64,000 nt of DNA from assembly GCA_052078155.1 (NCBI GenBank), contig JBQJBP010000001.1, positions 1,240,001 through 1,304,000 of the forward strand, in the 5' to 3' direction. The DNA comes from CAXBMB01 sp052078155 (lineage in GTDB: Bacteria > Pseudomonadota > Alphaproteobacteria > Kiloniellales > DSM-21159). Shown here piece by piece: positions 17,720 to 26,425 of this stretch (position 1 is its first letter; the number at the start of each line of letters is the position of its first letter). The translations under genes were made by a program, and so were the position numbers. The notes below the pieces were generated by a model that saw nothing but the letters and a program-made list of their open reading frames with translations, did not search any database and had not been told where the DNA came from.

Positions 17720-20284
17720 ATGAGCCCCAACACGATGTCCCGCCAAAGCAAAGCGTCCGACGCATCCAAGCAGAGCCCTGACAGCAAACCCCGTCAGACA
17801 GCTGAAAACATGGAAGCGCTGGAGCATGCCCGGCTGCGGGACGAACGGGCCAACCTTCTGGACCGCCGCCGTGATGCAGAGCTGCAGATCAAAGAACGCA
17901 GCGCCAACGTTGCGCAGGCTCAGGCCAAAATTGATAAAATCAAAAACTCCAAAACCTGGGTCCTGGCCAGTGTCCTGAAGCACTGGGAACGGGCCACCAC
18001 CACGTACGAGAATCTGCGGCACCAAAAAACGCACCAGATGACAGCAGTGCCGGTGCTGGACATCGTGACGTTAAAGGACAGCAACAACAGGCCCTACTAT
18101 CGCGCGGTTCAGGCTGTTCCCCAGTTTCGTCTGGATACGGATCAGGACCTGCTGCCTCGGGGCTGGGTGCATCTTTCTTTCAAGTACAGCGGCAGCCGGA
18201 ATCTGATGGCCCAACTGGCCTACAACGCCGGTGAAGGCTACAAAGAAGACTGCATCATTCCGCTGATTGCCGATGAAGAGGGAAACCTGTCCCAGTATGT
18301 CTGGCTGCCGACCCCCACACTGGGCCTGCGCCTGGACCCTTTCATTGGACTGGGTGATTTTCGGCTGACCGACGTTGTCATGCGCGAAGTCGGCGGGCTG
18401 GAACTCTACGAAGCGCGGCAAAAGATCATCGGCATCAATTCTCTGCAGGCCTTAACGGGGGCCGCACCCAGCCAACTGCCCCCCTCCGAAGGCCGGTTCG
18501 AAGAACCTTTTACATCCGCCAATGCCTATGGGTTCTGGGTAAAACATCACGAAACCCGCAACGATGACGACCGCCAGGCCATCGCCGCTCATCAGGCTAC
18601 ATTTGACCTGCGGCCTCTCATTTCTGTGGTGATGCCCGTCTACAACGCCGACCCGGAACACCTGCGGGCTGCGATCCAGTCCGTGCAGGGCCAGCTTTAC
18701 GACAACTGGGAACTCTGCGTCGCAGATGACGCCTCAACCAATGCAGCCACCCAGGCCGTCCTGCGGGAAGAAGCAGCCAAGGATCCACGCATCAAGGTGA
18801 CCTTCCGGCCGGAAAACGGCCACATCTCGGCAGCCAGTAACAGCGCTCTGGATCTGGTCAACGGCGAGTTCGTGGCGCTGATGGACCACGACGACCTCCT
18901 GCCTGACCATGCTCTGTATTTTGTGGCGCTGGAAATCAATCATCACCCTGACGTCGATATCATCTATTCCGACGAAGACAAGATCAACGAAGAGGGGCGC
19001 CGCTACGAGCCCTACTTCAAAACCGACTGGAACTACGAGCTTTTCCTGGGGCAGAACATCATCAGTCACCTGGGGGTGTATCGCACCAGTCTGCTGAGTG
19101 AGATCGGAGGCTTCCGCCTGGGCTTCGAAGGCAGCCAGGACTACGACCTGGCCCTGCGGGCGGTGGGCGCATCCCACGAAGACCGCATCCGCCACATTCC
19201 CCGAGTGCTCTACCACTGGCGCAACTTCTCCTCTGCCGGGACCTTTTCGATCACCCAGCAGGACAAAGCACGGGTCACGGCCCGGCAGGCCCTGCGCGAA
19301 CACCTTGAACTGAAATCCGTTGAGCTGGACAGCGTAGAAGAAGCCCCCCTGTCCCCCGGCTATCACCGGGTAAAGCGAGCCTGGCCTCAGGACTGGCCTC
19401 TCATCTCCCTGATCGTTCCCACCCGCGACAAGGTGGACCTCCTGAAAGGCTGTGTCGAAGGGCTGCGCCACAAAACCGACTATCCTGCGCTGGAGATCCT
19501 GATCGTCGACAACGGCAGCGAAGAACCGGAAACACTGGCCTACTTCGAGGCCCTGCGCGAAGACCCCCGTGTCCAGGTGCTGCCTTATGATGCGCCCTTC
19601 AACTTTTCCGCCATCAACAACTTTGCCGCCCGTCAGGCTAAAGGGGACCTGATCGGGATGATCAACAACGACATTGAGGTCATGCACGAAGACTGGCTGA
19701 AGGAAATGGTCAGTCATCTGCTGCGCGACGATGTCGGGGCCGTCGGGGCGAAGCTCTACTATGGTGATGGCAGCATCCAGCACGGCGGAGTGGTCATCGG
19801 CATGGGCGGCGTGGCCGGGCACGTCTTTCGCTACTGGCAGCATGAAGACCCCGGGTACATGGGCTGGCTGGGCCTGACCCGGGAAGTTTCCTGCTGCACT
19901 GCTGCCTGCCTGCTGGTGAAGAAATCCCTCTACTTCGAGGTTGGCCAGCTGGATGAAGAGAACTTCGCAGTGGCGTTTAATGATGTGGACTTCTGCATGA
20001 AGCTGCGGGAAGCCGGGCACAAGATCATCTGGACGCCCCATGCAGAGCTTTACCATCTGGAATCGGCGTCGCGCGGATCAGATCTGGAAGAAGAGAAAAT
20101 CGACCGGTTCAAGCGGGAAGTTCAGGTCATGGAAGACCGCTGGGGCCCTACTCTGCATACGGACCCCCACTACAATCCCAACCTCTGTTACATCGTGGAT
20201 GAGTTCGGCTACGCCTTTCCGCCACGTCTGGACAAACCCTGGCAGGATTTCCTGCCTTCTGCTGAGGAAAAACCGGGGAGCTGA
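17720..20284 (+). CDS. Large bifunctional GT2 glycosyltransferase
   Basis: 854 residues. N-terminal coiled coil (about 35-75) ending in the tryptophan motif IKNSKTWVLASVLKHW; a beta-rich module (about 130-235, LLPRGWVHLSFKY). GT-A domain 1 starts PLISVVMPVYNADP near 299, with MDHDDLLPDHAL near 388. GT-A domain 2 starts PLISLIVPTRDK near 560, with INNDIEV near 649 and the late acidic motif FNDVDFCMKL near 753. Both domains keep their metal-binding aspartates, so two glycosidic bonds are likely formed by one protein. The second domain resembles the GT2 modules of rhamnan/O-antigen synthases. It lies 46 bases after its paralogue, same strand. ATG at 17735 is an alternative start. Confidence 0.9.
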   Translation: MSPNTMSRQSKASDASKQSPDSKPRQTAENMEALEHARLRDERANLLDRRRDAELQIKERSANVAQAQAKIDKIKNSKTWVLASVLKHWERATTTYENLRHQKTHQMTAVPVLDIVTLKDSNNRPYYRAVQAVPQFRLDTDQDLLPRGWVHLSFKYSGSRNLMAQLAYNAGEGYKEDCIIPLIADEEGNLSQYVWLPTPTLGLRLDPFIGLGDFRLTDVVMREVGGLELYEARQKIIGINSLQALTGAAPSQLPPSEGRFEEPFTSANAYGFWVKHHETRNDDDRQAIAAHQATFDLRPLISVVMPVYNADPEHLRAAIQSVQGQLYDNWELCVADDASTNAATQAVLREEAAKDPRIKVTFRPENGHISAASNSALDLVNGEFVALMDHDDLLPDHALYFVALEINHHPDVDIIYSDEDKINEEGRRYEPYFKTDWNYELFLGQNIISHLGVYRTSLLSEIGGFRLGFEGSQDYDLALRAVGASHEDRIRHIPRVLYHWRNFSSAGTFSITQQDKARVTARQALREHLELKSVELDSVEEAPLSPGYHRVKRAWPQDWPLISLIVPTRDKVDLLKGCVEGLRHKTDYPALEILIVDNGSEEPETLAYFEALREDPRVQVLPYDAPFNFSAINNFAARQAKGDLIGMINNDIEVMHEDWLKEMVSHLLRDDVGAVGAKLYYGDGSIQHGGVVIGMGGVAGHVFRYWQHEDPGYMGWLGLTREVSCCTAACLLVKKSLYFEVGQLDEENFAVAFNDVDFCMKLREAGHKIIWTPHAELYHLESASRGSDLEEEKIDRFKREVQVMEDRWGPTLHTDPHYNPNLCYIVDEFGYAFPPRLDKPWQDFLPSAEEKPGS

Positions 20285-20595
20285 AGGCGCCAGCCGGGTG
20301 AAGAAGGCACTGCATCCGGGCCCGTTATCACCAGCCAAGCAAAAGATGTCTTATGATTGCATAAGTCAGCAACGCAGGTGAGGGAATCGCCCCATCACAG
20401 ACATCCGGATCTGACAGTCTGACAGAGGGCAAACTGACCGTGCACGAGCATTCATTCCTTCCAAAGTCCTCAAAATCCCAAAAATACGCAAAGATTTGAC
20501 ATTTTCTGCACAGAGGTGCTGTCAAGACGGTTTCCCCTTGGGACCGAAACCGCTATTTTTCAAACGAAAATCTCGCGAGCACAGTCAGAGTTTAC
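20285..20595 (+). other. Gap between the second and third large GT2 genes
   Basis: 311 bases without a gene. A TTGACA occurs at 20496-20501 but has no TATAAT-like partner at the right distance. The octamer TCTGACAG is repeated twice in tandem at 20410-20425. A separate promoter for the third GT gene is possible but not shown. Confidence 0.4.
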
Positions 20596-22935
20596 ATGTC
20601 GAACAATGAGGCACTGCCCCTACAACCTCAGGTAAAGGGCAATAAAAACAAGAGCACTTCGACTGTGTTGGGTTTCTTTCGCAAACTCATACGCTTTCGC
20701 CGTTACCACCTTCACCTGGAGCCACAGCAGGATCTGGAACTGGATGGCGACAAGTGGTGTGCCTACAGCGAGAATGCCTGTTTTCGGCTGGTGCCCCATC
20801 GTTCCTGGACCCCAAAAGGCTGGGTGATGCTGAGCTACCGGGCTGACACGGAAGAACAGGCCCTTGTGCCCCGGCTGCTGTGGAACGGCTGTGAAGAAAA
20901 TCAGCACAACATGCCGTTGACGCTGGCACGTCATTTCAGCGGCGACATCCGCCACCGCTTCCCCCTGCCCAGCCCCACACCAGAGTTGCATCTGAAACCC
21001 GTGGCCCGCGCCGGCCATTTTAAACTGGAAGAAGTCCGGCTCTATGAACTGGGCACGCTTGCCCTGGCCGCCAGCCTGATCTGGCCGCGCATGAAGCTCA
21101 TTCTGCGCCATCCCACCTCCATCCTTTCTCTGGCAAACCGCCTGCTGCTGACCCTGCGCGAAGGCGGGCTGGGCCTGTTGAAAGCGCGACTGTTGCGGAC
21201 CTACCGCAGCGCCAATGACTATGATGAATGGATCACCCGCTTTGACGACCTCAGCACCTCAGACAAGGTGCTGATCCAGGCCGCCATTGATGTGATGGAA
21301 AACAAGCCGCTGATCTCGGTCGTCATGCCGGTCTACAACGCGCCGGAGCAATGGCTGCGTCTTGCCGTGCGATCCCTGCAGCGCCAGCTCTACAGCAACT
21401 GGGAACTCTGCATTGGGGAGGATTGTTCAAGCGATCCGGCGGTGCGTCCCCTGATCAAGGAACTGGCCCGGGAAGACAAACGGATCAAATACACCTTCCG
21501 GGAAGAAAACGGACGCATTTCTGCGGCCACCAACTCTGCGCTTGCCCTGGCCAGCGGCGAATTCGTGGCGTTCATGGATCACGACGACGAGCTGTCAGAA
21601 CACGCACTCTATTACCTGGCTGAAGAGATCAATGCCCACCCTGACGCGGGCCTGATCTACTCCGACGAAGACAAGATGGATGAAACGGGCCGTCGCTATG
21701 ACGCCTATTTCAAGCCGGACTGGTCCTATGATCTGCTGCTGAGCCAGAACTACTTCAACCACCTGACCGCCATCCGCCGCAGTGTGATTGAAGAGGTCGG
21801 CGGTCTGCGTGAAGCCTTTAACGGCTCCCAGGACTATGATCTGGTCCTGCGGGTGATTGACAAGCTGGAAGACAGCCAGATCCGTCACATCCCGCACATC
21901 CTCTACCACTGGCGGGCCATTCCCGGCTCAACGGCACTCTCGCAGGACGAAAAGGACTACCCGTTTGAAGCCGCCCAGGAAGCCATCCGGGAGCATCTGA
22001 AACGCCGGGAGATCCAGGCAACGGTCACCAAGGCCCCGGGCGTCCCTTACCACCGGGTGCTTTACGAGCTGCCCGAAGATCTGCCGCTGGTCTCTTTGAT
22101 CATTCCGACACGCGACAAGCTTCCCCTGCTGCGCAACTGCCTGGATGGCTTGCTGAACCGGACGGACTATCCCCATCTGGAAATCATCATCGTCGATAAC
22201 CAGAGCGATAAGCAGGAGACACTGGATTACTTCAAAGAAGTCGTCGCCGATCCCCGGGTCAGCGTGCTGCACTATGAAAAACCCTACAATTTTTCCGCCA
22301 TCAACAACTGGGCCGTGCAGAAAGCCAAAGGGTCCGTTGTTGGTCTGATCAACAATGACGTTGAAGTCATCCACAGGGGTTGGCTGAAAGAAATGGTTTC
22401 TCAGGCTTTGCGCCCGGAAATCGGAGGCGTCGGAGCCAAGCTTTACTACGAAGACGGCAGCCTGCAGCATGCCGGGGTGGTTCTGGGTCTGTCTGGCACT
22501 GCCGGGCACATCTACAAACACGAAGCCCGCTCCTTCCCCGGATACTTCGGTCGCGCCTTTGTGACGCAGAATTTTGGCGCTGTAACAGCCGCCTGTCTGG
22601 TGTTGCGCAAGGACATCTATCTGGAGGTCGATGGCTTCAACGAAGAGATTGCCGTGGCCTTCAACGACGTGGATTTCTGCCTGCGGCTGCACCGGGCAGG
22701 GTATCGTGTGCTCTGGACGCCTTATGCAGAGCTCTACCATCTGGAATCAGCAACACGGGTGCCTGATGAAACGCCGGAACGCCGCATGGCCTTCGCCCGG
22801 GAGGTCCGGATCATTGAAGACACCTGGGGGCATCTGTTGCGACGGGACCCCTACTACAACCCAAATCTGACACTGGACGCCACCGACCTGTCGCTTGCTT
22901 TTCCGCCGCGACAAAGACCGCCGTGGGTCCGTTAA
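20596..22935 (+). CDS. Large bifunctional GT2 glycosyltransferase
   Basis: 779 residues, a sister of the gene at 17.7-20.3 kb but without the N-terminal coiled coil. Beta-rich module over about 50-155 (WTPKGWVMLSYRAD, then FKLEEVRLYELG). GT-A domain 1 starts PLISVVMPVYNAPEQW near 238, with MDHDDELSEHAL near 327. GT-A domain 2 starts PLVSLIIPTRDKLPLL near 496, with INNDVEV near 584 and FNDVDFCLRLHRAG near 690. Both catalytic metal motifs are intact, so it should form two glycosidic bonds. The DxD aspartates, the QDYDLVLRV segment and the LYHLESA tail align with its neighbour. Probably a polymer backbone or side-branch transferase working on a lipid-linked chain. Confidence 0.9.
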   Translation: MSNNEALPLQPQVKGNKNKSTSTVLGFFRKLIRFRRYHLHLEPQQDLELDGDKWCAYSENACFRLVPHRSWTPKGWVMLSYRADTEEQALVPRLLWNGCEENQHNMPLTLARHFSGDIRHRFPLPSPTPELHLKPVARAGHFKLEEVRLYELGTLALAASLIWPRMKLILRHPTSILSLANRLLLTLREGGLGLLKARLLRTYRSANDYDEWITRFDDLSTSDKVLIQAAIDVMENKPLISVVMPVYNAPEQWLRLAVRSLQRQLYSNWELCIGEDCSSDPAVRPLIKELAREDKRIKYTFREENGRISAATNSALALASGEFVAFMDHDDELSEHALYYLAEEINAHPDAGLIYSDEDKMDETGRRYDAYFKPDWSYDLLLSQNYFNHLTAIRRSVIEEVGGLREAFNGSQDYDLVLRVIDKLEDSQIRHIPHILYHWRAIPGSTALSQDEKDYPFEAAQEAIREHLKRREIQATVTKAPGVPYHRVLYELPEDLPLVSLIIPTRDKLPLLRNCLDGLLNRTDYPHLEIIIVDNQSDKQETLDYFKEVVADPRVSVLHYEKPYNFSAINNWAVQKAKGSVVGLINNDVEVIHRGWLKEMVSQALRPEIGGVGAKLYYEDGSLQHAGVVLGLSGTAGHIYKHEARSFPGYFGRAFVTQNFGAVTAACLVLRKDIYLEVDGFNEEIAVAFNDVDFCLRLHRAGYRVLWTPYAELYHLESATRVPDETPERRMAFAREVRIIEDTWGHLLRRDPYYNPNLTLDATDLSLAFPPRQRPPWVR

Positions 22936-23011
22936 ACTTTCTTCTTTACTTTGTCTTTCCTGCTTCAATTATGCAGAGGCAAAACTCAGCCAACCAGGAT
23001 AACTGACCACC

Positions 23012-23590
23012 ATGCTTTTTGAGAACCATCGCAAGACCATTCTTTCTGTCCGTGGCTCCATGAGTCCGGCGGAAACTGAGCTGCTTTACAGCCTGGCCAG
23101 TCAGGTCACCAAAGGCTGCATTCTGGAGGTTGGATCCTGGCGCGGGCGCTCTTCAACAGCCATGGGGCTGGCCACACTCGACGCCGGTATGGATATCAAG
23201 GTTTACGCCGTCGATCCCCATGAGCCTTTCACCGGTGTTTACGGCGGTGAGTTTGGGGCCAAGGACCGCGGCCACTTCTACCAGAACATGCTGCGCACCG
23301 GCTGTTACAAGGCCGTCCGCCTGATCAATCTTTCCAGCGAGATCATTGCCCCGGGCTGGAAAGACCCCATCAGTCTGCTGTTCATCGATGGAGACCACTC
23401 TTATGAAGGCGTAAAGCGTGATGCTGAGTGCTGGCTGCCTCATCTTGTGCCTGGTGGCACCGTGGTCTTCGACGACGCCGTTGATGAGGAAATCGGTCCC
23501 TTCAAACTGATTGAGGAACTGCTGGCCGATGGCGGTTACGAGCGGACCGAAACAGTCGGCAAGGTCGTTGTGCTGAAAAAGAAAGCCTGA
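23012..23590 (+). CDS. Class I SAM-dependent methyltransferase (Methyltransf_24-like)
   Basis: 192 residues, a compact Rossmann methyltransferase. Motif I ILEVGSWRGRSSTAMGLA is near residue 36. A late strand LLFIDGDHSYEGVKRDAECW near 125 and a PGGTVVFDD strand near 146 match the Methyltransf_24 / cephalosporin-hydroxylase-like group often found in glycan loci. It could O-methylate a sugar or cap the chain terminus, which would suit an exporter with a Wzt terminal-recognition domain; that is inference. Five bases separate it from the next gene, so the two are co-transcribed. Confidence 0.85.
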   Translation: MLFENHRKTILSVRGSMSPAETELLYSLASQVTKGCILEVGSWRGRSSTAMGLATLDAGMDIKVYAVDPHEPFTGVYGGEFGAKDRGHFYQNMLRTGCYKAVRLINLSSEIIAPGWKDPISLLFIDGDHSYEGVKRDAECWLPHLVPGGTVVFDDAVDEEIGPFKLIEELLADGGYERTETVGKVVVLKKKA

Positions 23591-23595
23591 TCCAC

Positions 23596-25203
23596 ATGTC
23601 TTCCGATCCGGCTCCCAGGCAGAAATCCATCGATCTTGCAAAGCTGACACTTGAACAGAAACTGGATGTCGGCCTGCAGCTGTCGAAGCAAAATCAGGGC
23701 GAAGCCGCACTAACCTGCTTTCGGGCTGCCCTGAATCAGGAACCGGAAAACGCCAAGGTGCTGTTTCTTCTGGGTCGGGAGCTGATCCGCGCCAATCGTT
23801 TTAAGGATGCGGAATATCGGCTGCTGCAGTGTCAGCAGTTAGACAGCGAGAATGCCCAAGTCGGCAAACTCCTTGGCCCTCTGCTGCGACGGCGAGGCGC
23901 TGAAAAGGAACTGCTGGCGCTGATGAAAAGCTCCCATGAGACCTGGCCGAAGGATCGCTGGTATGCCAAGGAGCTGGCCCGCTGTTACTTCAATGAAGAA
24001 CAGCTGGAAGAAGCGGAAGAGCTGTTCGAGGAACTGCTGAAAGATCCGGAAGACACAGCCGAACAGACCGAACTGCTGTTCAACCTGGGGGTCGTCAAAC
24101 GTATCCAGGGCTATATCGATGAAGCCCTCGTGCACTTTGAAGAGCTGCTGGCAATTGAACCCAACAACAGCAATGCCTTCAAACAGATCTGCCTGTGTAA
24201 GAAGCTCTCGGAAGAAGAAAAGCCTCTGCTGGAACGGATGGAAGAGCTGGTGCAGTCCAACATCCCGGACAGCGAACGCATGCACCTCTATTTTACCCTG
24301 GGGAAGGTGCGTGACCAGTTCGGCGACTACGATGAAGCTTTTGCTCACTATCGCCGGGGCAACAGCCTCAGCGGCAGCGAGTACATCTACTTCGCCCAAA
24401 ACAATGACTCCATGGTTGAGGATATCATTGGCCACTTTCAGGAGGAGACCTTCCGGAAGTATGCCGGAGCAGGTCTGGATGATGAACGCCCTCTGTTCAT
24501 CCTGGGCATGCCCCGATCGGGAACCACACTGACCGAACAGATCCTCTCGGCACATCCGGCTGTCTTTGCCGGTGGAGAACGGCGGGAGATGCCCCAGATC
24601 GAAAGGTATCTGGCGGCGCGGTTAAAGGATCCCTTCCCGACCTGCATGGGCAAGATCACCCGGGAACTTATTACCTCCCGGGCGGAATACTATCGCGATC
24701 GCTGGATCCCTGAGGATCCGACCATCACCCGCGTCACGGACAAACTGCCGGTGAACTTCAGACTGATCGGCCTAGCCAGCCTGATGTTCCCAAAGGCCCG
24801 GGTCATCCACTGTCAGCGTCATCCCTACGATGTCTGCCTGTCCATCTACTTCCAGAACTTTGTCGGTCATCACCCTTACGCCCACCGCCTGGAAGACATC
24901 GCCCATTATTATCTGGGCTATGAGAAATACATGGCTCACTGGCGCAAGGCTCTGCCTTTGCCTCTGCTGGAGGTAACTTATGAGCAGACGGTCGCCGACC
25001 CGGAGCAGGAAATCCCCCGGATCATTGATTTTGCGGGTCTGCCCTGGGATGACGCCTGTCTCGAACCTCACAAGAAAAAACGACAGGTGCGTACCGCCAG
25101 TTCCCTGCAGGTACGCCAGCCCATCTACAAATCCTCCACCGCCCGCTGGCAAAGGTATGAAAAATACATAGAGCCTCTGCGCCGCGTCCTCGGGGACCGT
25201 TAA
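23596..25203 (+). CDS. TPR-repeat sulfotransferase (second of two)
   Basis: 535 residues: TPR-type helical repeats over about 15-225 (e.g. DEALVHFEELLAIEPNNSNA), then a Sulfotransfer_3 domain with PAPS loop FILGMPRSGTTLTEQILSAHP near 299 and CQRHPYDVCLSIYFQNF near 404. It parallels the gene at 5.5-7.5 kb but has a shorter TPR part. It closes the glycan block just before the sulfate-activation genes. The family uses PAPS to sulfate hydroxyls. Whether the TPRs bind a glycan synthase, a protein acceptor or the paralogue cannot be told. Confidence 0.9.
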   Translation: MSSDPAPRQKSIDLAKLTLEQKLDVGLQLSKQNQGEAALTCFRAALNQEPENAKVLFLLGRELIRANRFKDAEYRLLQCQQLDSENAQVGKLLGPLLRRRGAEKELLALMKSSHETWPKDRWYAKELARCYFNEEQLEEAEELFEELLKDPEDTAEQTELLFNLGVVKRIQGYIDEALVHFEELLAIEPNNSNAFKQICLCKKLSEEEKPLLERMEELVQSNIPDSERMHLYFTLGKVRDQFGDYDEAFAHYRRGNSLSGSEYIYFAQNNDSMVEDIIGHFQEETFRKYAGAGLDDERPLFILGMPRSGTTLTEQILSAHPAVFAGGERREMPQIERYLAARLKDPFPTCMGKITRELITSRAEYYRDRWIPEDPTITRVTDKLPVNFRLIGLASLMFPKARVIHCQRHPYDVCLSIYFQNFVGHHPYAHRLEDIAHYYLGYEKYMAHWRKALPLPLLEVTYEQTVADPEQEIPRIIDFAGLPWDDACLEPHKKKRQVRTASSLQVRQPIYKSSTARWQRYEKYIEPLRRVLGDR

Positions 25204-25224
25204 AGGCAAATTCTCCAAAGAAAT

Positions 25225-25253
25225 AAGTGTAAATTAATCAATTTCACTTTTTC
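25225..25253 (+). terminator. AT-rich hairpin with T-tract after the TPR-sulfotransferase
   Basis: AAGTG-T-AAATT pairs with AATTT-CACTT around an AATC loop, leaving one bulged T, and is followed by a run of T. It starts 21 bases after the stop codon. The stem has few G-C pairs, so it may be a weak terminator or a protein-binding dyad instead. Confidence 0.45.
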
Positions 25254-25274
25254 TGTTGTGGAATTATCGTCATT

Positions 25275-25473
25275 CCGCGTGTCTTTGTGCTTGACCCTGA
25301 GGGTCTACAAGGGTTCATTGGCACTTCGGTTACCAAAGGGGAAGACTCTGCGAGTCTTTACCCTATTTGGTGTTTCCCAAGGCACACAACGAGGATCTCC
25401 ACCTCTTGTTCCAGGACGGGAGGTCCCGAGGTGTAACCTTAAAGCTGGCAGGACACGCGGTCCTGTCAGGGTC
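25275..25473 (+). promoter_or_regulatory. Highly structured leader candidate upstream of cysD
   Basis: About 200 bases packed with inverted repeats. The outer stem is CCGCGTGTC (25275-25283) with GACACGCGG (25452-25460). Inside it are GACCC/GGGTC (25293-25305); a long hairpin 25332-25371 made of ACCAAA/TTTGGT, GGG/CCC and AAGACTC/GAGTCTT; and CACCTC/GAGGTG (25400-25433). Competing pairings exist: CTGGCAGGAC/GTCCTGTCAG (25445-25469, one G-T pair) would destroy the outer stem, and GACCCTG (25293-25299) can also pair with CAGGGTC (25467-25473). The layout suggests a switching RNA leader for sulfate activation, or an interspersed palindromic element. I do not recognise a named riboswitch class. 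Confidence 0.5.
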
Positions 25474-25504
25474 CACTATTGTTTGAGCTGATGATCGCCG
25501 TCGT

Positions 25505-26425
25505 ATGACCATGCCCAAGTCCAATCCTCTGCCGCGCGACCTGCAGGCGCTTGAAGCAGAGAGCATCTACATTTTCCGTGAATTGGCCGCTGAGTTCCGT
25601 AAGCCGGTGATGATGTATTCCATCGGCAAGGACTCCTCTGTGCTGCTGCATCTGGCCCGCAAGGCCTTTTGGCCTTCTGTCCCACCCTTTCCGCTGCTTC
25701 ACGTGGATACCGGCTGGAAATTCCGTGAAATGATCCAGTTTCGCGATGAAACAGCCAAACGTTACGGCCTGGACCTGATTGTCCATCAGAACCCGCGCGG
25801 CAAAGCCGAAGGCATCGGCCCTGTCAGCCACGGCTCTGAAGTTCATACCCAGATCATGAAAACCGAAGCCCTGCGTCAGGCACTGGATCACCACGCCTTT
25901 GATGCAGCCATCGGCGGGGCCCGCCGGGACGAAGAAAAATCCCGTGCCAAGGAGCGCGTCTTTTCTCACCGCACAGCCGCCCATCGCTGGGATCCCAAAA
26001 AGCAGCGCCCGGAACTCTGGCAGGTTTTCAACGCCCGCCTGGCTGAGGGTGAATCCATGCGCATCTTCCCGCTGTCCAACTGGACCGAGCTGGATGTTTG
26101 GCGCTACATCGTGCACGAAGACATTCCGCTGGTGCCGCTCTACTTCGCCAAGGAGCGTCCGGTGGTTCACCGCAGTGGCACGCTGATCATGGTGGATGAC
26201 GAACGCTATCCCCTGAACGAGGGCGAAACCCCAGAAATGCGGAAAGTCCGCTTCCGCACCCTGGGGTGCTACCCGCTGACCGGCGCTTTCGACTCCTCTG
26301 CAGAAACCCTAGAACAGATCATTGATGAAATGGTGCTGAGCCGCTCTTCCGAACGCCAGGGGCGTTTGATCGATGGCGACGGCTCTGCCTCCATGGAACG
26401 TAAGAAGCAGGAAGGTTACTTCTGA
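25505..26425 (+). CDS. cysD: Sulfate adenylyltransferase subunit 2 (CysD)
   Basis: 306 residues, PAPS-reductase-fold ATP pyrophosphatase. With CysN it makes adenosine 5'-phosphosulfate from sulfate and ATP. The ATP loop YSIGKDSSVLLHLARKAF lies near 37-54. Typical CysD stretches follow: LLHVDTGWKFREM, IGGARRDEEKSRAKER, NWTELDVWRYI and LGCYPLTGA. ATG at 25505 is used; a second in-frame ATG is two codons on. The gene overlaps cysNC by one base (TGATG), so the pair is coupled. No cysH, cysI or cysJ assimilation genes are nearby, and six sulfotransferase domains lie just upstream, so the APS/PAPS made here probably serves sulfation rather than only cysteine synthesis (inference). Confidence 0.97.
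   Translation: MTMPKSNPLPRDLQALEAESIYIFRELAAEFRKPVMMYSIGKDSSVLLHLARKAFWPSVPPFPLLHVDTGWKFREMIQFRDETAKRYGLDLIVHQNPRGKAEGIGPVSHGSEVHTQIMKTEALRQALDHHAFDAAIGGARRDEEKSRAKERVFSHRTAAHRWDPKKQRPELWQVFNARLAEGESMRIFPLSNWTELDVWRYIVHEDIPLVPLYFAKERPVVHRSGTLIMVDDERYPLNEGETPEMRKVRFRTLGCYPLTGAFDSSAETLEQIIDEMVLSRSSERQGRLIDGDGSASMERKKQEGYF

Noticed and set aside
20496..20525. Promoter at TTGACA before the third large GT gene
   Set aside because: No -10-like hexamer at 16-18 bases spacing.
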